This document shows positions 36,447 to 46,399 of a DNA stretch of 64,000 nucleotides, in pieces (the first letter of the stretch is position 1; every line of letters starts with the position of its first letter). A program made the translations under genes and the position numbers. Below the pieces are notes generated by a model. The model worked only from the letters and a program-made list of their open reading frames with translations, did no database searches and had not been told where the DNA came from. The stretch spans positions 10,989,057-11,053,056 of the forward strand of contig NC_058143.1 of NCBI RefSeq assembly GCF_011075055.1, given 5' to 3'. The DNA comes from Mangifera indica (Eukaryota > Streptophyta > Magnoliopsida > Sapindales > Anacardiaceae).

Positions 36447-38429
36447 AAATTCGGTCAATGCTGTTGCTTACAGTAGTGTGATGAGTCTGAAAAGCCGAGA
36501 GAGATGGCAAAGAACTCTCTGGAGAGATATACACGCTACTATGAACGTTGGTGGTAACTTCTATATGGTTACTTCTCATTGTGTTTCCAATGATCAGTAG
36601 TTCTCAGACAACACTGCGTTTTATATTTACATGCAGATGTAAACGATTATATTAATAAATGATATAGAGAAATACACTAGTCTATCAGCTGTACATGGAA
36701 GTGTTCAGATCACCTCTTGAGAAGGGGACAAAAATCTGTACAAGAAGCCATTAAAAGTTCATGTATTGGCTTTTTGCAGCAACAAAGCTGATTGAGGTAC
36801 AGCTATGCAGTTAAAATAACCTTAAAACTTGAATGAAAACCAAGTCAGCCCAATGCTCCATTCCAGATAAAGAACTGATTTCCTGGAAAATTTTGAAGTT
36901 GACCACAATTGAAAAAAATATAAAGCACTTTACCCACAACAGACTATAATCTTGTGCTTTTCCAATATTCCTATTTTTGCTTCACACCAACTGACCCAAC
37001 ATAGCACTACCATGACATGTTTCCAAGACATTTTGGCCTCAACTGAATGCAAAAAAATACTATAGTAAAAGAGAAGAACAGTATCTTTTAATAGCCCAGT
37101 GGAGGTTCACTTTACAAGCATTGGACCATAAGAATAAAGCCACTTTTGAATGGAGGAAGCTTTCTTTTCCCTTTTCCTGCACATTCCTCAGCATGAAGAA
37201 GATAAATTAGGCTGGGTTTCTTTTTGGAATAACTTCTACCTTTTTAAACTTCCCTGAGTTAAGACAGATAGTTCAATGCTGAGGAAAAAGGAAAGCTATA
37301 TCACAGATCTTTATTTGACTGATTTACTTCTGTTGTGATTTTTCAGAGAATATGAAATCCTTGTAAATGATAAGCTTGCTTCTGATTTTGATATCTAACA
37401 TTTATCTTATTCTAATTGTTTGTTCCATGCTGCAGTCTCGGCAAAAAGCATTAGCAGATCTTCAGCAAATGCTGACTGTGTGTGTAAGTCCAATTTCCTA
37501 ATTGTCATGCCAGTATAGTTGATTTTTGGCTTGCTATTTAGTATGATTGATGTAAATATAGTGAGAAGTCATGTGATCGCTTTAATTGAAGACTGATCAA
37601 CACATTCTTGATTAGGGATGATCTATATTTGCTTTTGTAAATTATGAAAGTGCTGATTATTATGATTTATTGTAGCTTGAGAAGCTGAGTGACGTGCAGT
37701 GCCAACCTAAGTCTCAGCTAGAGTTCATCACTGAGGCAGGGCTACAGGTACATTTCTGATTTCCTGCTTAATGGCCAGAAATTTTCTGTTTTTTTTTTTT
37801 TCTATATTATAACATATGTTCTTTTTTTAGATAGTTGAATGTAGGTTTGCTCTAAAATGGATGATTGCCTATGGATATAAATTACCTGAGCATGAGCATG
37901 CCAAAAGACGGTTATTTGAGTACTCGCAAGGTACTTTGGTCTGCCACAAAGCTGCATTATGTTAATCTTTAATCTAGGTCAATAACCCTCTATACCATGC
38001 AGGTGTGGCTGAGTCTCTTTTGAAACGACTTCGTCAATGTGCAGAGAAGGACCTACAAGGTTATGTCAATGCAGAGGGTCCATTGAAAGATTTCAATAAA
38101 TTCCGAACAAAACTTACTGGATTGACAAGGTTAGTAATATTGAGATATTTTCTGGAATGAAATATACAGTCTGGACAAGATATCAATAATGTTGTGCTAT
38201 TGCAACTTTGTATCTTGTAATAATCTGGCGAAGTTAGTTCAAGCATTATTCAATTGTAGTTTTTTCTTATATTTTACAAATTAGCTTATTGATGGAGTCC
38301 TGGTCTTCCCATGCAGATTGCTGATTTTTTCTTTTTTTTGTTTTTTTGTTTTGATGACCCTGCTGCCGAATTTGGTTTTAAAATGGAACAACGTTGTGAT
38401 TACTTGACGGTTTTGTTATGAAACTATAA

Positions 38430-38910
38430 GGGGGCGTTTGGTTGGAGTTTTTTAAGATTACCTTGGTAATCTATCTTTTATTCCCTTGTTTGGTTTATCA
38501 GTAATAAAATATTACAGTAATCTTCTATTACCAATACTGACGTGACAGGTAATATAGGTGGTAATTTGATTACCACATTTACCTTAGGTATTTAAAGATT
38601 ACTGAGGTAATCTTGAGTTTATTATAATTATATTATTATTTATTAATTTTTTGAGATAAAAATAAATTTATTTTTAATTAATATGATAAATAATATAAAA
38701 AAATTTAAAAATAATTATATTCAAGGGCATTTAAGTAAAATAATTTACTAGTAATCTTTTATTACGTTTAACCAAACACAATAATTATTTATACCTATCA
38801 AATTTTATCAAATATAGTAATAATTTATATACAGTAATTTTCTAAGTAATCTATCTTCAAGGAAATCTTTCTATTTTGATAATAAAACATTCCTCAAACC
38901 AAACATCCCC
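38430..38910. mobile_element. Tourist-like MITE, copy C, in ARI pseudogene intron 14
   Basis: Starts GGGGGCGTTTGGTTGGAG and ends CCAAACATCCCC, with TAA on both sides (38427-38429, 38911-38913). The intact gene has the single-TAA empty site (ACTATAAAGGAATA, near 9255). The orientation is opposite to copies A and B. Confidence 0.9.
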
Positions 38911-39872
38911 TAAAGGAATACAAATATTGGTGTGAACTATTTTCTTCGATTCTTTCTACTTAAAAGTGTTAGACTGAAAAAATCATTATATGTCTATGAG
39001 ATTAATTGTTATCCTCTTTGACAGCAGTATGACTCGAAGCTACTTTGAGAATTTAGTTCGAGATCTAGAAAATGGTCTCCCAGATGTAGATACACATCCT
39101 GCCTGCAGCAGGCAAGGAAGCTTGAAGACTTGGGAGTGAGCAACAGAGGAAGAAGTGGGAAATCTAAGGGTTCTACATCCAGATCAAGCGGGTCAAATAC
39201 AATTCAGGCCACTGGTACTGTGATCATTGCACCTACGCAAATGTCAATTCTGCCACGGTTTGCGCAATGTGATTTCTTGTCATATAATTTCTAGATAAGC
39301 ATCTAAAAGAGAAATTTGGTCAAAATCTTCAGGTAGATTTGCCTAATCAGGTTCCACATTAATAAATGATTGAAAACACTAAACTAAATATAATAATCCA
39401 TATCTTTGACATTGATGTGTAGATTTTTTTTTATTGTTTCAACAATGTGAGGAGAGTGGATGTGAACAAGGGCCACGTTCCACCAACCAAGAAAGAATTA
39501 ATTCTTTTACTAAAAAGCTCCTGCTACAATAAATAAACACATTAGACATATTTTGCCTGATAATATCATCGACAAATTTAGAAACTCGATAATATGACCC
39601 CTTGAACTTGTGTCACCACTCATTGTATGTTGTGTCATGAATTATGTCATTCTGTCTAGGCAAATTTTAAACAACAAAAGAATCCACCCACTGTTGACAT
39701 CCCATTGTAAACAAAGATGCTTTTGTGAGATCAAGTTCAATGAGATGTAAAGCCACTATCTTAGAGCTAGGTATGGAAGCTCGAGAAAAAAACTACTACA
39801 CCCAACGATAGCACTTTTAAGTCTTTTTCTCTTAATTCATTTATTCTAACTAATGTTGGGTTAGACATTTAG

Positions 39873-40121
39873 GGACACTTTTCTTGACTCATGTTTTTTA
39901 TAACAACTTTCTTAGTCGTATTCATCTTCCAATGCTAGGAGTTGATCCATTATTTTTACACTCCTATCTTCTAGTGTTGAAATCCTTTTGTTTCCTTTTC
40001 CTCAAAGGGTTTCAACACTAGAAGATGAGAGTGTAAAAATAATAGATAGACTCCTAACACAAGAAAATGAATGCGACTAAGAAAGTTGTTACAAAGAACA
40101 TGTTAATCAAGAAGAGTGTCC
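39873..40121. repeat. Long imperfect hairpin, ~118-bp arms, 12-bp loop
   Basis: Arms 39873-39990 and 40003-40121 are near-complementary (shared words AACTTTCTTAGTCG, TTATTTTTACACTC, TCTTCTAGTGTTGAAA in opposite orientation). Either a foldback element or the foldback of a small-RNA precursor. No coding frame; unit A lacks it. Confidence 0.85.
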
Positions 40122-40125
40122 ACCA

Positions 40126-40130
<5 letters not shown>

Positions 40131-40163
<33 letters not shown>

Positions 40164-40185
40164 GCGCGCACACACACACACACAC
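40131..40185. repeat. Compound microsatellite (TA)n-(CG)n-(CA)n
   Basis: A TA run from 40131 to about 40162, then CGCGCG, then a CA run to 40185. Confidence 0.95.
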
Positions 40186-40808
40186 TTGATCTTGTATCCA
40201 CCACTCATTTGTTTGACAACTATACATATTGCATTAGTTTAACCGTTGTAGATATTGGATCAAAGAAAGTATACACAAACTTACCAAAACACATGGTCTT
40301 GAACAATTTAACATGATTCTTTGTTAGGTTTCCCCTCATGATTTCTAACACATTCAAATTACAAAAGTTGGTTACAACTATCAGATAAAACTAATTGTCT
40401 ATTGACCTCAAGTCACATGTCACTTTAGCTATATTCTTTACACTACACAAGAAGAGAAATAATTTGTAAAAAATCTCTTACCATAGACACATGGTCCCAA
40501 ACATTTTAAAATGTAAGTAATTTTCAATTAATGGGTGAGAATAGTTCCATTCCAGCTAACCAAATTTGATCCCAAGAAAGTGTCTACTTATTCTCAACAT
40601 CAAGTGGTAGAGAGAAACATTTCTTGGGATCAAGTCCGGTGAGATGGAATGTGACTGCTAGTGCTGGATCTGAATCAAGCTAATTTCGTTTTGAAAACTA
40701 GCTTAGTTTGGTTAGGCTTAGTTTAAATTTGTTTCGTTTAAATTTGAGTCAAGTTCAAGCTAGGAGGGTTAACTCATTTTTAAAACCAATTAAGTTAAAC
40801 TAGAGCTA

Positions 40809-42058
40809 AATATAGTTTGACTCAATCCAAATCAAGTTTGACTTAAGTTCATGATTAAAATTTGTAGTTTGAATTCATTATTCGAGTTCACAACTCATTA
40901 ATAAAATGATATTGTTTTACTCATTATAAGGTAGAACGATGTCATTTTGTCAATAACCACAAAATCATACCAAAAATTTGAGCCATATAATTAAACCAAA
41001 AATTTGAACATAACTTAAGTCAGATCAAGTTAAACTATTTTTTATTTATACTAAACTCAAACTATCCTTAATTTTGGTGCAATAAACATGAGTTAAACAA
41101 TTTTTTATTCAAGTTTAACTAGAACTAAAGGGTCTTCGGGAGCCAATATAGTATTATGACATTCTGGTTGAATTTGATTCAAAACATGTGATTTAGCCTA
41201 ATCTATAGGTTTTGGCTAGAAAATGCATGCTTATTGTAACCATTGTTTTTTCGGTTGAATCCATAGGTTTCCATTGAAACCCCCTGTTAACCAAACTTTT
41301 TCTTTTTCCTTGTGTTTCGATTGAATCTATTAGTTTTGGCCAAAAACATAACCTTGCATAATGCCTAGTTTTCTAGTCAAAATATATGAATCCAACCAAA
41401 AAGCACAACTAAATCCTAAAAACTCTATAAACCATTGATCCAAGGGTGTCAACCAACCTACGTGACTAAATCAATTAAAACCACCTAATCACATAAAAAT
41501 AACAAACCCCCTTTAATTGTGTATGTGATTTCGAAATTTTTATAATCTTTTTACTCAACCAAAGAGTATTTTGTAAATTTTGTACGTGCCTTGGGAAGAA
41601 TTCATCAACTACCCCTAACCATCTTTTCTATTAGATCACCTAAAAAATTGTGAACATAACAAAAACACTTTTATTCTCTTAAATCCATATAATGAACCAT
41701 ATACAAAATTGTAAACATAACAGAAACGCTTCAATCACCAACACAACCCTAAAATCCATATAATGAACCTTTAAAACCCACAAACCACCCTAACTTTTTT
41801 CAAAAGACTTTAAGAAACACATTCAGTACATTATTTGGAAAGAAATTAATACATTATAACATGAAAAATAAAAACCCAACTTGTAGACTTAAAAAACACA
41901 AGAAAAGTAAGGAATGGATATATAGCTAAAAAAGTGTGACCAATAATAGGAGAAGGGTGATGATACATGAAAAATGATGGACACAACAAGAAAAAAAATC
42001 CTCAAATGCTCGGTAACTATTTAACTTATAACATACAAACATCCAAGTAGCCAAATTT
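40809..42058. other. No gene recognised
   Basis: AT-rich sequence past the duplication boundary, with short dispersed AAATTTGA and AAACCAA motifs like those at 54720-54830 but no supported gene or bounded element. Confidence 0.45.
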
Positions 42059-42356
42059 TGAACGGAAAAATGACAAATTGAAGACTAAAGATTTGTGGAA
42101 AATATTGCACAAATCTAAGAACTCAACACTAATGATTATAAGAACAAATCTAAGAATAGAACAAAAGAAAATTGTACAATCGAATGAGTATTGTGAAGAA
42201 ACAGAGCAAAGGAACCGAGAAGAGACTAAAAATTACTGAACAGAATTCATATCTTTCATTTTAGAGCATACCAAGATTCAAGATTAAATTACCATTTATA
42301 CACCAAGTAAATCATGCCATTTGTTGTAGAATCACAATTGAGAAAATAATACCACA
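42059..42356 (-). repeat. Copia-type LTR related to 61255-61528
   Basis: Colinear with the right-hand LTR (shared words ATGATTATAAGA, AATCTAAGAATAGA, AATCGAATGAGTA, GAGAAGAGACTAAAAATTAC). Both start TGAAC on the plus strand and end CA. It is either the far LTR of the copia element broken up by the CACTA nest or a solo LTR; no TSD was found. Confidence 0.65.
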
Positions 42357-42599
42357 ACTAATTAATTTCGAATTGTTATTAAAAATTGTTTTAATGTCAT
42401 TATCAAAAAAAATAGTCACAAATAAATGTATTTAACAACTTAAAAAAAAATTAGATACAAACGAATGTATTTAGCAACTAAAAGAATTAGATGCAATGGA
42501 ATGTTATTAGCAATTAAAACAAGGGAAATTATTAAAAATAGGCAAAATTAAAGAGGTCTAAGAAAATTGCCCAAAAAACTCAAGTTTAAGCAAAAATGC

Positions 42600-43735
42600 C
42601 CAGGTTTTGTGAAATGTCGAAACTGCCCCATATATAAACACAGCAAATTTCATCACTTCCCACGGTCATCCCACGGTCGAACCTCATTTCCGCCGATTTT
42701 CTTGTTTTTCGGCAACCGCAAATGGCAAAGAAGGTTAGTATATCTCCCGTAATCTTGTTTGAATCAAGTTATTGCTCATATTATTGAGATTTTTCGAGTT
42801 TGAAATTTTAGGGTTTACGGTTTGAACAATGCTTAAAATGTTTTGATTCTTGGTTGTTTTCGTTGAATTGATTGAGGGGTTTTATGTTATACAACGTGTA
42901 TATTTGATTTATGTGAAAATCGGAGGCTGAAACGACCAAAATTTGGTCGAAAATGGTTGTCGAAAGGATCGGCAGTCCGACTGTGGAACAGTGTTTCCCA
43001 TGGTCAAACAATTTATCCCACAGTCAGCAGACATTGACCATGGGTTACGGGGGTAAAGTGGCTTTTTTAAAATATTGGGGTGTCGGGGAGAGTCCTTAGC
43101 CCACGTTGGGTTTTTCTGCAATTTCCCATGAGATCGTGGGTTTGGAAAAATTACAAAACTGCCCCTCTATATAAACACAGCAAATTTCATTTCTTCCCAC
43201 GACAATCTTGCGATTTTCACTGTGCAATTCAAAGAAAATTCCAAAGCTACCCACTCTCCCACGACAAACCTCATTTCCGCCGATTTTCTTGCTTTCCGAC
43301 AACCGAAAATGGCAAAGAAGGTTAGTATATCTCTCGTAAGCTTGTTTGGATCAAGTTATTGCTCATATTATTGAGATTTGATTGAGATTTTTTGATTTGA
43401 AATTTTAGGGTTTACTGTTTGAACAATGCTTAAAATATTTTGATTCTTGATTGTTTTCGTTGAATTGATTGAGGGGTTTTGTGTTATACAACGTGTAGAT
43501 TTGATTTATGTGAAAATCGGAGGCCGAAACAACCAAAATTTGGCCGAAAATAGCTGCCGAAAGGATCGACAATCCGATCGTGAGAACAGCGTTTCCCACG
43601 GCAAACGATTTATCCCACGACAACAGACGTTGACCATGGCTTAGGGGGGTAAAGTGGTTTTTTTTAAATGTTGGGGAGCCGGATGAAATTCGTTAGAACA
43701 CAGCGGGTTTTTTTGAAATTTGTCATATAACAGTG
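42600..43735 (+). repeat. Two direct ~0.55 kb copies of a gene-start-like fragment
   Basis: Copy 1 (about 42600-43120) and copy 2 (about 43121-43735) share ACACAGCAAATTTCAT, TCATTTCCGCCGATTTTCTTG, then ATGGCAAAGAAG directly followed by GTTAGTATATCTC. That looks like a leader, a short first exon (Met-Ala-Lys-Lys) and a splice donor, with intron-like sequence after. This suggests a captured host gene 5' end, amplified once. The source gene is not identified. Confidence 0.6.
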
Positions 43736-44079
43736 GACCTTTTCAATTAAGGAATTTTCATGAGGGGGTAAATTGAGAATTTTCTTATCTAGGGTTTCTG
43801 ATCGTGTAGTTTTCGAATTTTATATCCGTTTTTTCTGTTTTAGGGTTTTTTCATAAGTAATTTTCAAATTTGAGATTCGAGTTTTTGAATTTTGGTGCTT
43901 TTTGACACAATTTACGATGTAATGACGTAATTTCAACTTAATATTTCGATTTTTTCGTTTATAGGATATATTGATTCGTGTTTTTGAATTTCAGTTGCGT
44001 TTTTTCGTATTTTGTCTTTTTATGATATATCGATTCATTTTTTTCAATTTTTTAAATGATTTTTTTGTTAGTGACATTC

Positions 44080-44955
44080 ATAGATAATTCAACTGATAGA
44101 GTTCGAATTTCAAATCCGTTTTTTTGATTTTTCCCGTGTTAGGATAAATCGAGTCTTCTTTTCAAATAATCTAACGATTTTTCGATTGTTCATATTCTAT
44201 AATATTTTATCGTATAGATTTTGAATTTCATTTTCGTTTTTTCAAATTTCGACGTTTCAACTTCTAGAATTCAAATTTCAGTTTCATTTTTTTTAATTTT
44301 ACCGTTTCAGGATATATCGACTCGTATTGATTCATTTCTGATCAATTTTTTGATTATTAACATTAAAAGGTATTTCAACGTATAGAATTCGAATTTCAGT
44401 TTTGTTTTATCGAATTTTACCATTTCAGGATATATCGACTCGTATTTTCAAGATTTTCAAACGATTTTTTGATTATCGTCACTTTAAGGTATTTCAAAGT
44501 ATAGAATTCGAATTTCAGTTCCGTTTTTTTGAATTTCAGCATTTCAGGATATATCGATTCGTATTTTCAAGATCTCCGAATGATTTTTTGATTATCGTCA
44601 CTTTAAGGTATTTCAACGTATAGAATTCGAATTTCAGTTTCGTTTTTTCGAATTTCACCATTTCAGGATATATCGACTCGTATTTTCAAGATCTCCGAAT
44701 GATTTTTTGATTATCGTTACTTTAAGATATATCGTAAAATGATGAAATTCAAAAAAACGAAACTGAAATTCGAATTCTAAAAGTTGAAATACCCTAGAAT
44801 GGCGACAATCACAAAATTCTTCGAAAATCTGGAAAATATGAGTTGATATATCGTAAAACGGTGAAATTCGAAAAAACAGAACTGAAATTCGAATTCTGAA
44901 AGTTGAAATACCCTAGAATGGCAACAATTAAAAAATTCTTCGAAAATCTGGCATT
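44080..44955. repeat. ~118-bp tandem array with inverted last units
   Basis: Units start near 44371, 44489 and 44608 (words GTATAGAATTCGAATTTCAG, GGATATATCGA, GATTTTTTGATTATCG), with more decayed units to the left. From about 44725 the same unit appears twice in reverse orientation. Frames here are repeat artefacts. Confidence 0.8.
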
Positions 44956-45215
44956 TAACCCCTAATATCAAAATGCCCCCCTAATTTTAATAAAATTTCA
45001 TTTAACCCTCATAATGAGTGAGGAGGGTTTATATAAATAAGGGGAAGGGCAATTTTGGTATTTTAGAAAAAGTATAATGCTCTTATAATGTTTAATATCA
45101 AAATGCCCCCCTAATTTTAATAAAATTTTATTTAACCCCTCATAATGAGTGAGAAGTGTTTATATAAATGAGAGGAAGGGTAATTTTGGTATTTTAGAAA
45201 AAGTCATGGGTATTT
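44955..45215. repeat. Two direct ~135-bp repeats
   Basis: The phrase AATATCAAAATGCCCCCC to GGTATTTTAGAAAAAGT occurs at about 44963-45071 and again at 45091-45205. Confidence 0.85.
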
Positions 45216-45701
45216 TTGTTAGGAATAGTGATTTTGGGCATTTTTGCTTAGTGGAATGGTATTTTGGCTTATTTTGATAATTTCCCCTAAAACAATTAGA
45301 TGCAAATGAATATTAGTAGCAACTAAAAAACTTAGTCACAGATGAATGTCATTAGCAACTAAATCAATTTAGATATAAACTATAATTTCTTTTATAAAAA
45401 AAAAAAATGCTTAGTTGTAAAATGTATTTTTAAATGATTTGCTTATCTTTAGTTTTAATATTTAGTAACTACTTATATAGTTATTAAAATGCTACTTTTT
45501 GCCAACTAAAAATATTAAACATCAATGGTTTTGTTTTGGCATAATTTTTTTTCAAATTTCCTGATTTTATACATACTTCAAAAAATGATACAATATCACA
45601 ATTATTCGAATAATATCATAATATATAACTCTTTTGTTACATATAAGAAACACATTTATATGTTCATAAGACAATATATGTTTTAATTATTAAACAACCA
45701 T

Positions 45702-46175
45702 TACTACAAAATAAATTGGCAATAACGAAAGGAAAATAACGAGCAAATAAAAATCCAATCGACATAAATATTATTTTCATGATTTTAGCAATCAATTATT
45801 TATACTCACATTAAAACTAACTAAATTTATGACTTTAACGAGAGAAAAATTGAAGTTAAAAGTTTATTTTCCGTCGTTAAAAGATTTTAACTTGGGAAAA
45901 GCTCCTGTCATTGCCTATCGTTATAATTATTAACAATAGGAATACTTTTAACATAAGAAGTTATAACGAATGATGATGACAAAATTTTTCTTGTCATTAA
46001 AATTTTTTAACGATGGAAAATAAAATTTTAACAACTATTTTTCCCTTATTAAAGTAATAAATCTACTTACTTTTAATAGAAGTATAAATAATTTGTTGGT
46101 AAAATCATAAAATGGTACTTATAACAATTAAATATTTATTTTCCTCTTGTTATTCTCAGTTTTGTTTTTGTAGTG
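45702..46175. mobile_element. 474-bp mini-CACTA with CAT TSD
   Basis: The left end TACTACAAAATAAA and inverted right end CACTACAAAAACAAAAC share subterminal AATAACGA/AATAACAA. Flanked by CAT on both sides (45699-45701, 46176-46178); 3-bp duplications are the CACTA rule. The first base of the left end is T instead of C. Non-coding. Confidence 0.75.
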
Positions 46176-46399
46176 CATATAAATATATTTCATTAAATAT
46201 AAAACCAACACTTTCATATGTGCATAACCAAAAAGTCAAAAAGTTTTCCCACATATTCAACCTAAAATACCTAAACTCATATTTTCAAATAAAAATAAAG
46301 GTATTTATAGCTAACTAACAATAAGAAACTCATATATTTATAGCTAAACTTAAAGTGCACATGCAAGTATCAATCCTTAAAAGCTGGAAATTGAAGTTT

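Larger units (their letters stand above)
23455..39271 (+). pseudogene. Second ARI copy, decayed, split by a Ty3 element
   Basis: Exon remnants match the intact ARI gene: 23455-23611, 24799-24923, 25394-25496, 25638-25728, 26607-26779, 34382-34486, 34613-34704, 35029-35136, 35281-35371, 36474-36557, 37436-37483, 37676-37747, 37831-37930, 38003-38129, 39028-39271. Lesions: ATG to ATC at 23455 (next in-frame ATG 23474); in-frame losses of 27 and 9 nt in exon 1; TAG just after the exon 10 acceptor (avoidable with the acceptor at 36477); a ~40-bp deletion removing the end and donor of exon 10, giving TAA at 36555; a 1-nt frameshift in exon 15 with TGA at 39137; homology ends at 39271 before the last zinc-finger cysteine. 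The Rcat cysteine context (NKGCMHMTC) and zinc ligands survive. A 368-codon truncated RBR is conceivable if intron 5 is spliced; no evidence of expression. Confidence 0.88.
39290..40808. repeat. Downstream segment of duplication unit B
   Basis: Colinear with 13895-14960. It joins directly to the broken ARI exon 15, so the equivalent of about 9597-13894 is missing from unit B. It contains an inserted hairpin and microsatellite block (about 39810-40210) absent from unit A. Confidence 0.75.
42523..45287. mobile_element. 2.77 kb Mutator-like non-autonomous element packed with tandem repeats
   Basis: Ends GGGAAATTATTAAAAATAGG and, inverted, GGGGAAATTATCAAAATAAG, with further shared subterminal sequence (AAGCAAAAATGCCCA). 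Flanked by TAAAACAA on both sides (42515-42522, 45288-45295). 8-9 bp duplications fit Mutator or hAT; the GGGAAA start favours Mutator. No transposase. The interior holds a ~0.55 kb direct duplication, a ~118-bp tandem array and a ~135-bp repeat pair. Confidence 0.75.

Noticed and set aside
42357..42400. Clean left CACTA terminus
   Set aside because: CACAACTAATTAATTTC is only vaguely like CACTACAAAAA and lacks a matching 3-bp duplication, so the left end is left as inferred.
44402..44971. Phe-rich 73-aa and 64-aa frames
   Set aside because: Produced by the 118-bp tandem array; they repeat with the unit and flip strand with it.
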